From assembly GCA_016745315.1 (NCBI GenBank), contig CP066886.1:4464501-4528500 (forward strand): 64,000 nucleotides of DNA, written 5' to 3'. The translations under genes were made by a program, and so were the position numbers. The stretch comes from Arthrospira sp. PCC 9108. Its GTDB lineage: Bacteria > Cyanobacteriota > Cyanobacteriia > Cyanobacteriales > Microcoleaceae. Below, in pieces: positions 52,424 through 61,833 of the stretch (the first letter of the stretch is position 1; each line of letters opens with the position of its first letter). The notes under the pieces were generated by a model. That model made no database searches. It had not been told where the DNA came from and saw only the letters and a list, made by a program, of their open reading frames with translations.

Positions 52424-53950
52424 ATGAAATTAGCCTACTGGATGTATGCAGGACCTGCTCATATTGGGACACTCCGCATTGCTAGTTCTTTTAAGAATGT
52501 ACACGCAATTATGCACGCTCCTTTGGGGGATGATTACTTTAATGTAATGCGATCGATGTTAGAACGGGAAAGGGACTACACCCCAGTAACAGCTAGTATC
52601 GTAGATCGCCACGTCTTAGCGCGCGGCTCCCAGGAAAAAGTGGTTGATAATATTGTTCGTAAAGATCGGGAAGAAACCCCAGATCTAATTGTTTTGACCC
52701 CTACCTGTACCTCTAGTATTCTGCAAGAAGACTTGGCGAATTTTGTAGAACGCGCTCAGTTAGACGCTCAAGGGGATGTGATGTTAGCAGATGTTAATCA
52801 CTATCGGGTTAATGAATTGCAGGCGGCCGATCGCACTTTACAACAAATTGTGCAATTCTATACTGAAAAAGCCCGAAAAAAAGGGGATTTACCGGAAGGA
52901 AAAACGGCGCAACCTTCAGTTAATATTCTGGGAATGTCTACCCTAGGTTTCCATAATCAACATGATTGTACTGAATTAAAACGGTTAATGGCAGATTTGG
53001 GAATTGAGGTAAATGAGGTCATCCCGGAAGGTGCATCAGTTCATAACCTCAAAAATCTATCTCGCGCTTGGTTTAACTTAGTTCCCTATCGGGAATTGGG
53101 AATGATGACGGCTGAATATTTACAGGCTGAATTTGGCACGCCTTATGTTGATATAACTCCTATGGGGGTGGTAGAAACTGCGCGGTGTATCCGCAAAATT
53201 CAAGAGTTAATTAATGCTCAGGGTGCTAGTGTTGATTATGAAGAATATATCAATAATCAAACTCTGTATGTTTCCCAGGCGGCTTGGTTCTCTCGTTCGA
53301 TTGATTGTCAGAATTTAACTGGTAAAAAAGCGGTGGTGTTTGGGGACAATACCCATGCGGCGGCTATGACTAAAATTCTGGCGCGGGAAATGGGGATTCA
53401 TGTAGTTTTGGCTGGAACTTATTGTAAGTATGATGCGGACTGGTTTAAACAGGAAGTTAGCGAATACTGTGATCAGGTTTTAGTTAGTGATGATCATGGT
53501 GCGATCGCCGATGCGATCGCTAGTATTGAACCGGCTGCTATTTTTGGCACTCAAATGGAACGCCACGTTGGTAAGCGTTTAAATATCCCTTGTGGTGTCA
53601 TTGCTGCGCCTATTCATATCCAAAATTTCCCCATTGGATATAAGCCATTTTTAGGCTATGAGGGAACTAATCAGATGGCTGATTTAGTGTATAATTCTTT
53701 TACCTTGGGTATGGAAGATCACCTATTGGAAATCTTCGGAGGTCATGATACCAAGGAAGTGATTACTAAGGGAATTTCGGCTGATTCTGATTTGAGTTGG
53801 TCTAAAGATGCTCAGGCTGAGTTAAATAAAGTTCCTGGTTTTGTGCGGGGTAAGGTCAAGCGGAATACGGAGAAATTCGCCCGCGATCGTGGTTTTCAAG
53901 AAATTACCCTAGAAGTGATGTATGCGGCTAAAGAGTCCGTAGGTGCTTAG
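52424..53950 (+). CDS. chlB: Light-independent protochlorophyllide reductase subunit B
   Basis: 508 aa, full length. MKLAYWMYAGPAHIGTLRIA, LTPTCTSSILQEDL (a [4Fe-4S] ligand Cys), GMSTLGFHNQHDC and FGTQMERHVGKRLNIPCGVI are conserved. The C-terminal ~60-residue PCP_red-type domain (LSWSKDAQAELNKVPGFVRGKVKRNTEKFA) is present. With ChlN it forms the catalytic component of the dark-operative reductase, nitrogenase-like, fed by ChlL. chlL and chlN are not in this window, as in many cyanobacteria where chlB is apart. Confidence 0.97.
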   Translation: MKLAYWMYAGPAHIGTLRIASSFKNVHAIMHAPLGDDYFNVMRSMLERERDYTPVTASIVDRHVLARGSQEKVVDNIVRKDREETPDLIVLTPTCTSSILQEDLANFVERAQLDAQGDVMLADVNHYRVNELQAADRTLQQIVQFYTEKARKKGDLPEGKTAQPSVNILGMSTLGFHNQHDCTELKRLMADLGIEVNEVIPEGASVHNLKNLSRAWFNLVPYRELGMMTAEYLQAEFGTPYVDITPMGVVETARCIRKIQELINAQGASVDYEEYINNQTLYVSQAAWFSRSIDCQNLTGKKAVVFGDNTHAAAMTKILAREMGIHVVLAGTYCKYDADWFKQEVSEYCDQVLVSDDHGAIADAIASIEPAAIFGTQMERHVGKRLNIPCGVIAAPIHIQNFPIGYKPFLGYEGTNQMADLVYNSFTLGMEDHLLEIFGGHDTKEVITKGISADSDLSWSKDAQAELNKVPGFVRGKVKRNTEKFARDRGFQEITLEVMYAAKESVGA

Positions 53951-54057
53951 TAATATATAAGCCAATTCCCCTAGGTTAAACTCCTCACCAGAAACCCATC
54001 TATTTAGTCTATGATTTTAGTCTATAATGGAGGTTGATATACTGGTGGGGAATTTTT

Positions 54058-54195
54058 ATGAGTTTATGTGAGGGGTTGACGGGACGGAAAGCAACTCCCA
54101 CTAACTCACCAGGGTGGAGGACTGTTTCCCATTGGTATGAGGAAAATGCTAAACTAGCATTAACACAAATTAACCAAGGTCATGGAGAGTTATGA
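54058..54195 (+). CDS. 45-residue protein coupled to the next gene
   Basis: ATG at 54058 after GGTGGGG; 45 codons (MSLCEGLTGRKATPTNSP... to NQGHGEL). The TGA overlaps the start of the following gene (ATGA at 54192-54195), a typical sign of translational coupling. The sequence resembles a short N-terminal piece of something larger but no family is recognised. Confidence 0.5.
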   Translation: MSLCEGLTGRKATPTNSPGWRTVSHWYEENAKLALTQINQGHGEL

Positions 54196-54533
54196 AAATT
54201 ATAACACCATTGGTAGGATTGGCGCTAGTGTTATTGGGGATTTATTTTCTTGGTCAAAATATCATAGTGGCTACCAGGCTTTCACTCAATTTGTTCGGAA
54301 GTATGTCAACGGCTGGGAGTGTTTTATTGATGGTTTCTGGTTTGGTGGCTTTGATCTCTTTTCCTAGGGAAACTGGAAATTTGGGTTGGATACTGCTATC
54401 GCTGGGAATTATCTTGGTATTTTTACACGCCAGAATTATACTGCGTCCTAGCAGTTTATTGACATTTTTGTTGTCTATAAGTTCAATTTTGGTGGGTTGT
54501 AATTTATTGAAAACCCGAACTACTAGATTTTGA
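54192..54533 (+). CDS. Small membrane protein, unknown
   Basis: 113 aa with three or four hydrophobic helices (about 5-23, 37-57, 62-80, 86-105). No family or motif recognised. The GGAG at 54184-54187 serves as its ribosome site. It overlaps the 45-residue ORF by 4 bases. Confidence 0.6.
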   Translation: MKIITPLVGLALVLLGIYFLGQNIIVATRLSLNLFGSMSTAGSVLLMVSGLVALISFPRETGNLGWILLSLGIILVFLHARIILRPSSLLTFLLSISSILVGCNLLKTRTTRF

Positions 54534-54591
54534 TAGGGAGACTTGATGACTTTTACAAGGGGTATCAAATACTCTGCTAGGGGGGGATTAT

Positions 54592-55875
54592 TTATCTGAT
54601 TTGGCGGTTGATTTCATCAATTTTGGCGAGAAAATAATCCTCTTTATGTTGGAGTTGTTGGGCGAGTTGTAAGGCTCTCTGAAAGGCTTGTAATGCTTGG
54701 GAATATGCTTGCTTTTGCCGATGAATTTCTCCTATATTATCATAGGTGTTCATCATAGCAAAAAAATTGAATGACCGCTGATTAACCAGTAGTTGAGCTT
54801 GATATAATTCTAAGGCGGTTTGAGTTTGATTTTGGTCAACATAAAGTTTTGCTAATCGCGCAAGGGCGATACTAGCATTCTCAAATTGTTGGATATTTAT
54901 GGCAAATTGATAGGCTTGTTGATAGGCTTCACCGGCTTGTTGGAATTGACCGAGTTGTTCGTGGTTAGTGGCGATCGCTATTTTTTGGTCAGCAATTGGG
55001 ACTAAGTTAGACTGTCTAAGATGATATTCAACCAATCGTTCACGAGTGGCGATCGCTTCTAAAAGTTCCCCCATTTGCTCATAAATAAATGATAAATTTC
55101 GGAGAGATTGTAATAGGGAAGGTGGGGGGTTTCCGTTTTCTATTGGTGGTGGCGGCGGGGGTAGTTCTCCCCGTTGGCGCAGGTTTTCAATCTGTTGTTG
55201 AGTTATGAGTAATTCTCGGTAAGCCGCCGCCGCTTGGGGATAGTCTAACCAGTTAAGATAAATCAAAGCGATCGCATTTAACCATCCTTCTTTTTGCCAG
55301 ATATTATCTTCTGCATAAATTTCTAAAAGCCTCTGATAGGCTTGGATTCCATAATCTTTGGCGCGGACTGTTTCAAAGGCATTTCCTAGGGCTTCTAAGA
55401 TAGTCTGATCGGGGCTATTTAGGAGAATTTGATGGAGACGATCCGTAATAAATTCTAAGTAGAGACGCTGACCATTTTCCCAGGAAATTAACCCGACTCT
55501 TTCCAGGGCGGCGATTTCTTCTAAGGGTCCGAAATAGCGACGTAAACGCAGTTCCCTAGTCCATAATTCAAAAGCAGCGATCGCATTTCCCGCCGCGAGA
55601 AGGGTGGTGGCTTCGGCGTTCAGGCGATCGAGTTCAGGGGCGAGGGTTTCTTGCTGACTTTCACTGAGGATGTTTCCGTCTGTGGGGGGGTTCGGTAATA
55701 AGGGGTCAGCTTCTTGACTCAGCAGGGGGTTAGGCGCAAAGGGATCGAGAACTCCTAGATCTACTTCTTCCGACTGATTTTGGGCGGCGGAAAGGGTGGG
55801 AAAATGGAATCCTACGGCTACTAACATTAAGGCGATCGCACTAATTTTAATACTCTTAAAAATCGGTCTTACCAT
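54592..55875 (-). CDS. Exported TPR-repeat protein
   Basis: 427 aa. An N-terminal signal (about 10-30, ending LSAAQ) precedes an acidic Pro-rich segment (LGVLDPFAPNPLLSQEADPL). Tetratricopeptide repeats then fill most of residues 90-425 (for example GNAFETVRAKDYGIQAYQRLL, YDNIGEIHRQKQAYSQALQAF), broken by a Pro-rich loop (ELPPPPPPIENGNPPP). It is probably periplasmic or lumenal and mediates protein assembly; partners are unknown. Confidence 0.82.
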   Translation of the reverse strand: MVRPIFKSIKISAIALMLVAVGFHFPTLSAAQNQSEEVDLGVLDPFAPNPLLSQEADPLLPNPPTDGNILSESQQETLAPELDRLNAEATTLLAAGNAIAAFELWTRELRLRRYFGPLEEIAALERVGLISWENGQRLYLEFITDRLHQILLNSPDQTILEALGNAFETVRAKDYGIQAYQRLLEIYAEDNIWQKEGWLNAIALIYLNWLDYPQAAAAYRELLITQQQIENLRQRGELPPPPPPIENGNPPPSLLQSLRNLSFIYEQMGELLEAIATRERLVEYHLRQSNLVPIADQKIAIATNHEQLGQFQQAGEAYQQAYQFAINIQQFENASIALARLAKLYVDQNQTQTALELYQAQLLVNQRSFNFFAMMNTYDNIGEIHRQKQAYSQALQAFQRALQLAQQLQHKEDYFLAKIDEINRQIR

Positions 55876-56143
55876 AGAATATTTGTGAATGGTCGAGTTG
55901 ATGGGTTTAATCTGATCGGCAATTATAGCAATTTTTGGATAATCGTGGGGGTCAACCAGAATACTCTAACTATTGGTAATCCGATTTACATAGAATTATG
56001 GGGATTGATTTGGGCTGGCATTTCGGGAATAAATATGCTACAATATACTTCATCAAAAATTTACAAAGTCACAGAAAATATCACACCAGTTATAGATTAA
56101 TTTAGTTAGAATGGATGAATAGCTATTTGGCGGAGTGATCACC

Positions 56144-56629
56144 ATGCAGACTATCTCCAATCACCATCAAAAGTGCTTAACCCCTGGGATGCTACGTCGC
56201 GTCCATCATATCGCCTTAAATGTTGCCGATATCAAGGCTTCTCGTCAATTTTATGGCAAAGTTCTCGGACTCCATGAATTGACCGGAGATGAGGTTCCTA
56301 GTACCCTCAAATCATTAGTTGAAGCCGGAAAAGTAGCCAACTTTGTCACCGGGGATGGCACAGTAATTGATTTATTTGCTGAACCCAACCTACAACCTCC
56401 CCACCCTGACCCAACCCATGAGTTTACTGGGCCGAATCATTTGGCTTTTGATATTGATCCGATTCTATTTGATACCGCTGTTGAGGCTTTACAGAATCAT
56501 CATGTGGCGATCGCCAGAGGACCTATCAGCCGCCCCACAGGTCGCGGTATCTACTTGTATGACCCCGATGGATTTATGATAGAGATCCGTTGTGATCAAC
56601 TTCCCGGTCAGGCTCCCGGTCAGGCTTAA
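56144..56629 (+). CDS. VOC-superfamily metalloenzyme (glyoxalase-like)
   Basis: 161 aa from the ATG at 56144; a GTG three codons earlier is possible, but GGAG at 56132 fits 56144. Paired beta-alpha-beta-beta-beta modules: VHHIALNVADIKASRQFYGKVLG at the start, NHLAFDIDP in the middle and RGIYLYDPDGFMIEIRCD at the end. Metal ligands H (VHHIAL), H (NHLAF) and E (MIEIR) are present. The specific reaction is unknown. The tail PGQAPGQA is a short repeat. Confidence 0.82.
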   Translation: MQTISNHHQKCLTPGMLRRVHHIALNVADIKASRQFYGKVLGLHELTGDEVPSTLKSLVEAGKVANFVTGDGTVIDLFAEPNLQPPHPDPTHEFTGPNHLAFDIDPILFDTAVEALQNHHVAIARGPISRPTGRGIYLYDPDGFMIEIRCDQLPGQAPGQA

Positions 56630-56804
56630 TGAAAATGACCAGACTCCTGACGGGGACTGGTCAAACTAAATAAGGATACCGTTGTTGTTGCGATTTGAGG
56701 ATACCCGAGTTGGGCGTTCCGCCTTCAGTAGCGGGTATAAATTCTCAAACCTCTCGATTACATTGTAACAAAAAGCACAACATTTTTTAAAAAAAATTAA
56801 CTTG

Positions 56805-58544
56805 TTAGCCATCTCGTCCCAAAAGGGCGATCGCCTGTTGAGGTACACCCCACAAAACCTGTTCATGTTTATAGATAACCATTCCCGGTTTCGCCCCCTT
56901 CGGTTTATAAACATATTTCGGCTGGGTGTAAATGACGGGGACCTGTTCGCTTTGGCGCGCGCGACTATAATAAGCCGTGATATTAGCCGTAAACTGCAAA
57001 TCATGATCATCAGCAACCTGTCCCGGTGGAAGCCTTAATAAAGCATGGCTTCCAGGAATTTCCTGGGTATGAAACCATAAATCATAGTCGGTGGCTACCC
57101 GAAATGTTAGGCGATCGTTTTGTTGATTATTCCGACCTACTAATAACTCAAAACCACCAGGGGTTACATAACGATAAAATTCCGTTTCTGTCCCTAAGTT
57201 TTGGGGGCGATAGTCGGGAATAGTTAGATATCCTTCCTCGATTAATTCCCCTCGAATTTCTTTCAGGTTTTGTAAATCTGCCGGTTTTCTATAATTAGCA
57301 ACTTGAGATAGAGCCGCTTCTACTTGTTCCAGATAATTGATTTCTTCCCTTACTGCTTTAATTAATGGAGCGATCGCCATGCGGGCGCGTTTCAGTTTCT
57401 GATGGCGTTTATAGAGACCTTGGGCATTTTGCACCGCGTTTTTTTCCGGTTCTAGGGGAATTTTTACAGGTGCAGATGTTTCAAAATCAGCGAGGGTGAT
57501 TGATTTCATTCCCGGCTGCCACTCATGTAAACTAGCCATTAATAAGTCCGCTTGACTACGATATAAATCCGCTTTTTCTGACTGTTGTAGGCGCTGGTTA
57601 AATTCCGCTAACTTTACCCCCAATTTCTTTAAGAGTGTCTGCAACTTTTGGCTGATTTGATGCTGTAATTGTCGGAACTCTTGACCGTTTAATTCCTCGG
57701 TGTAATACTCATTGAGAAGTTCCTGCACATTTCCCGGACTTTCCCCTATCTTTCCCCAACCCAGAACACTGTAACCTGTGGCTGTCCAAACAGGTTCAAA
57801 TTTACCCGTTTCTAACGCTGTTAACCACTGTCGCCACTGCTGGAATAGTTTTTCCCACTCTCCATTGTTTAAACTGTCCGTAGTGCGATCGCTTTCCAAA
57901 TTCGCCGCCGCCATTAAACCCAACGCTAAAGTCGAACTTAAACCTCGATAGCTTTTCATTAACTGTCGTTTCAGTAAATCGGGAATTAAACTAACTCTTT
58001 CTTGCCACTTTTCTAGGGGTTCTTCTAGCTTAGGAATGGGGTCAGTCAGACCGGGCGGTAATTCATAGCGATCGCCTGTTTGGATCGGACGAACACTAGA
58101 CTGTTGAGAACTTACTTGGTGCGCCGCCGTCACAATTAAGTTATCTTTTCCTGTTAAAATGACATTGCTATATTTCGTCATTATTTCTACATATAAATGC
58201 CAGAGAGCAGCTTCTCCCGGACGCTTCGCAAATTGCAAATCTAAAACCCTTTCCCAGGGCGCAACTTCCGCAATATCTACTAATGCTAAACCACTCAGTT
58301 GGTGTCGCAATTGGTCGCTAAATGTGAACGTATCAGCAACCCGTGGCGGCGGCGTAGAAATACAAATTCGTGCCGCTTGGGGATGCCAAGAAATGTCTAA
58401 CCAGCCCCTACCCTTCAGCGTTCGTAGGGCCAGAGAAATAGTAAAGCGATCGCGCTGATACACCTGTTCAAGTCTTGCTGGTAACCAGTTAGACCGCAAT
58501 TCACAACAGGACGCTATCAGGGTGGTATAATCTACGGGTTGCAT
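56805..58544 (-). CDS. rqcH: NFACT protein (Rqc2 homologue)
   Basis: 579 aa. NFACT-N (residues 1-~180, including RLEQVYQRDRFTISLALRT and the strand GEAALWHLYVEIMTKYSN), a helix-hairpin and coiled-coil middle, and the NFACT-R RNA-binding domain near the end (GFELLVGRNNQQNDRLTFRVA, WFHTQEIPGSHALLRL, YYSRARQSEQVPVIYTQPKYV). It recognises stalled 50S-peptidyl-tRNA complexes and adds alanine tails for degradation. There are no neighbours in an operon. Confidence 0.88.
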   Translation of the reverse strand: MQPVDYTTLIASCCELRSNWLPARLEQVYQRDRFTISLALRTLKGRGWLDISWHPQAARICISTPPPRVADTFTFSDQLRHQLSGLALVDIAEVAPWERVLDLQFAKRPGEAALWHLYVEIMTKYSNVILTGKDNLIVTAAHQVSSQQSSVRPIQTGDRYELPPGLTDPIPKLEEPLEKWQERVSLIPDLLKRQLMKSYRGLSSTLALGLMAAANLESDRTTDSLNNGEWEKLFQQWRQWLTALETGKFEPVWTATGYSVLGWGKIGESPGNVQELLNEYYTEELNGQEFRQLQHQISQKLQTLLKKLGVKLAEFNQRLQQSEKADLYRSQADLLMASLHEWQPGMKSITLADFETSAPVKIPLEPEKNAVQNAQGLYKRHQKLKRARMAIAPLIKAVREEINYLEQVEAALSQVANYRKPADLQNLKEIRGELIEEGYLTIPDYRPQNLGTETEFYRYVTPGGFELLVGRNNQQNDRLTFRVATDYDLWFHTQEIPGSHALLRLPPGQVADDHDLQFTANITAYYSRARQSEQVPVIYTQPKYVYKPKGAKPGMVIYKHEQVLWGVPQQAIALLGRDG

Positions 58545-58825
58545 ATTAACAGTTATTAGTCTTTAGATATTCTAGCAGTCTCAATACCAGGATGATTAAT
58601 TTAGGCTTATATATGCCGCCACATTTTCCCATGATTTCATCATAAGTCAAGCTCCAGAATTTGTCAATAGTAAATACCGATAATTTCACCCAAAATCTCC
58701 CGATTATAATAGATTTTAAGTCAGTCTATATCCTCCCTAGCCAGCCAGAGAGTTACTACCCCTAGTTTACAACTAACATAATATTGCTATATGATAGGCT
58801 GTCCCTAATTATTCAGGATCAAACT

Positions 58826-59929
58826 ATGACGGTTAACACCAATTCCCAAAACTTACTTAGTCCCCTTCAGATCGGGAGTTTATCTCTCGCCAATCGCGTG
58901 GTTATGTCTCCCTTAACGCGATCGCGTGCTGGAGAAGAGCGAATTCCTAATCAGTTAATGGCTGAATATTACCAACAACGAGCATCCGCTGGTTTAATTA
59001 TTACCGAGGCTACAGTTATCTCGAAACAGGGCATTGGTTGGCGTAATTCTCCTGGTATTTATTCAGATCAACAAGCCGAAGCATGGCAAAAAATTGTTGA
59101 TGCTGTTCATAGTAAAAATGGTAAAATTTTTCTACAACTGTGGCATTGTGGACGGTCTTCTCATTCCGACTTTCATAACGGACAGCTTCCCGTTGCACCC
59201 TCCGCAATTAAACTCAATGATGACTATATTCATACTCCCCTTGGTAAGCAAGCCTACGAGACTCCTAGAGCCTTGTCAACCGAGGAAATATCAAATGTGG
59301 TCGAAGACTATAGGAAAGCCTCAGAACGGGCGCAATTAGCCGGATTTGATGGGGTAGAAATTCACGCAGCCAATGGTTATTTAATTGACCAATTTCTGCA
59401 ATCTAAAACTAATCATCGCACTGATAAATATGGTGGAAATATTGAAAAAAGGTTTCAGTTTCTCAAAGAAGTAACCGAGGCTATTCTCACCGTTTGGTCA
59501 AGCGATCGTGTAGGGGTTAGACTTTCACCGAATGGCAACTTTAATGATATGGGTTCCCTAGATTATCGGGAAACATTCACTTATGTTGTCAAACAACTAA
59601 ATCAGTATAACTTAGGTTATCTTGATATCCTAGATGGTTTGGCTTTTGGTTTTCATAAACTAGGAGAACCCATGACATTACCTGAATTTAGACCTCTATT
59701 TTCTGGTATTTTAATCGGTAACTGTGGCTATACCCAGGAAACTGCAGAAGCCACCATTAAAGCCGGTCATGCAGATGCGATCGCCTTTGGTCGTCCCTTT
59801 ATTAGTAACCCAGATTTAGTAGAACGTTTTACTAATAACTGGCCTTTAAATCCACAGGCTGATATGTCCGTTTGGTACTCTTTTGATAAACAGGGATATA
59901 CTGATTTTCCTACTTATCAACCCAGCTAG
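58826..59929 (+). CDS. Old Yellow Enzyme-family alkene reductase
   Basis: 367 aa from the ATG at 58826, with AGGA upstream; the frame back to 58784 looks non-coding. FMN TIM barrel: NRVVMSPLTRSRAG, LIITEATVIS, LQLWHCGRSSH, and the active-site pair His/Asn in GVEIHAANGYLIDQFLQ, then DKYGGNIEKR, VGVRLSPNG and IAFGRPFISNPDLV. It reduces activated C=C bonds with NADPH. Related cyanobacterial enzymes are well characterised ene-reductases. It is monocistronic. Confidence 0.92.
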   Translation: MTVNTNSQNLLSPLQIGSLSLANRVVMSPLTRSRAGEERIPNQLMAEYYQQRASAGLIITEATVISKQGIGWRNSPGIYSDQQAEAWQKIVDAVHSKNGKIFLQLWHCGRSSHSDFHNGQLPVAPSAIKLNDDYIHTPLGKQAYETPRALSTEEISNVVEDYRKASERAQLAGFDGVEIHAANGYLIDQFLQSKTNHRTDKYGGNIEKRFQFLKEVTEAILTVWSSDRVGVRLSPNGNFNDMGSLDYRETFTYVVKQLNQYNLGYLDILDGLAFGFHKLGEPMTLPEFRPLFSGILIGNCGYTQETAEATIKAGHADAIAFGRPFISNPDLVERFTNNWPLNPQADMSVWYSFDKQGYTDFPTYQPS

Positions 59930-60056
59930 TATTTTGAGCATCAAATACAGAGTATTGATTCATTAACATTTCCCGCCAACTTGGTGTCGTGAAATCAAAT
60001 TCACATTGCACCCAGCTTGACTATTACAGCCCTTCCAGTAATCATGCAATAAGCCT

Positions 60057-60151
60057 TCAAAGTCCCTCTCCCCTGGCTCCTTAGTTTGTGGAAGGGGGAG
60101 AGAGATTTAGGGTCAGGGTAATGTTTTAAACCACTTACGAACAAGCTGTAT
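60057..60151. repeat. Dispersed palindromic repeat (copy 2)
   Basis: tcaaagtccctctcc, a longer hairpin than copy 1, then gatttagggtcaggg and gaacaagctgtat, matching 24068-24144 in order. Confidence 0.6.
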
Positions 60152-60216
60152 TCTTGTATTCTTGATGTATTTATTCAGGGTTGTTATCAGTTATTTACTC
60201 CCTCTACAATTATTCA

Positions 60217-60915
60217 TTAACCTAAATCCCCAAATTGCTGGCGATATTGATTTAATAATGCTGCCAATTCATCCGCCCGTTGTTTTTCAGTTTCTGCCCG
60301 TTGTTCAGCTTCTATCCTCGCCAAAGTAGCCTCTTGCAAAGCCGCGTATAACTCATCAGGAATTAGCAATTTTTGGCCGTTATCTTCTCGGTAAAAATCG
60401 ATAATTTTACCGGAGACTTGTAAACGTAAACCCAGAGTTTCACTGCGGTTATCTGTAATTAATTGGTAACTATCTCCCACTAAACGATAACCCCGCAATT
60501 GTTCAGTTATCCACTGCCCTTTCGGGTCAAATAACCAGTATTCTTTCACCTCCAAACTTTCATAGAGATTCTTCTTAACCGTTTGGTCTTGTTCTTTTGT
60601 ACTCGGAGAAGTCATCTCAAAAATCACAGCCGGAACTTGTCCCTCTTCCCAAATTTTATAGTTATCCCTTCCCCCTGGTTCCACATCAAAAATCACCATC
60701 ACATCAGGGGCTACTCGCAACTTAGGGAAACCCGCCGCATAATACATAAATTGGTCAGCCAAAACCGTCGCTTTTCGGTCTTTTAGGTATTCTTTCAGAA
60801 CTAGCATAGTCGCCATTAGAACGTAAACATGATCATAAGTTTCTGCCAAGGGTTCTCCGTCACTACTGGGATAAAAAACATCAGTTTTATGGGTCAGGCT
60901 GTCAACTGCTATCAT
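60217..60915 (-). CDS. Uma2-family (DUF820) nuclease-like protein, copy 1
   Basis: 232 aa. PD-(D/E)XK-type fold: APDVMVIFDVEPG, VIFEMTSPSTKEQD and K in VKKNLYESLEVKEYWLFDP give the usual Asp, Glu, Lys set. These are putative restriction-like endonucleases, massively expanded in cyanobacteria, with unknown physiological role. A C-terminal coiled coil (RIEAEQRAETEKQRADELAA) carries one copy of the RAETEKQ heptad. First of three tandem copies that share the intergenic sequence too. Confidence 0.85.
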   Translation of the reverse strand: MIAVDSLTHKTDVFYPSSDGEPLAETYDHVYVLMATMLVLKEYLKDRKATVLADQFMYYAAGFPKLRVAPDVMVIFDVEPGGRDNYKIWEEGQVPAVIFEMTSPSTKEQDQTVKKNLYESLEVKEYWLFDPKGQWITEQLRGYRLVGDSYQLITDNRSETLGLRLQVSGKIIDFYREDNGQKLLIPDELYAALQEATLARIEAEQRAETEKQRADELAALLNQYRQQFGDLG

Positions 60916-61003
60916 AATTCCTAACTCCGCATTAGCACTGATATATATTATAGCTGATTATCTAAATTTGGGAGTTAAGCAACCCCCAAACACCTAGATA
61001 ATT

Positions 61004-61746
61004 TTACTTTGATAAATCTCCAAATTGCTGGCGATATTGATTTAATAATGCTGCTAATTCATCCGCCCGTTGTTTTTCCGTTTCTGCCCGTTGTTTTTCC
61101 GTTTCTGCCCGTTGTTTTTCCGTTTCTGCCCGTTGTTCAGCTTCTATCCTCGCCAAAGTAGCCTCTTGCAAAGCCGCGTATAACTCATCAGGAATTAGCA
61201 ATTTTTGGCCGTTATCTTCTCGGTAAAAATCGATAATTTTACCGGAGACTTGTAAACGTAAACCCAGAGTTTCACTGCGGTTATCCGTAATTAATTGGTA
61301 ACTATCTCCCACTAAACGATAACCCCGCAATTGTTCAGTTATCCACTGCCCTTTCGGGTCAAATAACCAGTATTCTTTCACCTCCAAACTTTCATAGAGA
61401 TTCTTCTTAACCGTTTGGTCTTGTTCTTTTGTACTCGGAGAAGTCATCTCAAAAATCACAGCCGGAACTTGTCCCTCTTCCCAAATTTTATAGTTATCCC
61501 TTCCCCCGGTTCTACATCAAAAATCACCATCACATCAGGGGCTACTCGCAACTTAGGGAAACCCGCCGCATAATACATAAATTGGTCAGCCAAAACCGTC
61601 GCTTTTCGGTCTTTTAGGTATTCTTTCAGAACTAGCATAGTCGCCATTAGAACGTAAACATGATCATAAGTTTCTGCCAAGGGTTCTCCGTCACTACTGG
61701 GATAAAAAACATCAGTTTTATGGGTCAGGCTGTCAACTGCTATCAT
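61004..61746 (-). pseudogene. Uma2-family protein, copy 2 (frameshifted)
   Basis: Nearly identical to copies 1 and 3 but with one base missing at about 61505-61508 (TTCCCCCGG where the others have TTCCCCCTGG), which breaks the frame after IFDVEPG. The C-terminal part restarts with VIFEMTSPSTK. The coiled coil carries three RAETEKQ heptads. The N-terminal (61456-61746) and C-terminal (61004-61459) frames overlap by 4 bases. Confidence 0.8.
61066..61128. repeat. 21-bp tandem repeat, three units
   Basis: Three in-frame copies of cccgttgtttttccgtttctg, coding for RAETEKQ on the minus strand, in Uma2 copy 2. Confidence 0.85.
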
Positions 61747-61833
61747 AATTCCTAACTCCGCACTTTACTAATATATATTATAGCTGATTATCTAAATTTG
61801 GGAGTTAAGCAACCCCCAAACACCTAGATAATT

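Noticed and set aside
55885..56100. 71-codon frame between the TPR gene and the VOC gene
   Set aside because: GTG start without ribosome site, and it runs through the likely promoter region of the TPR gene.
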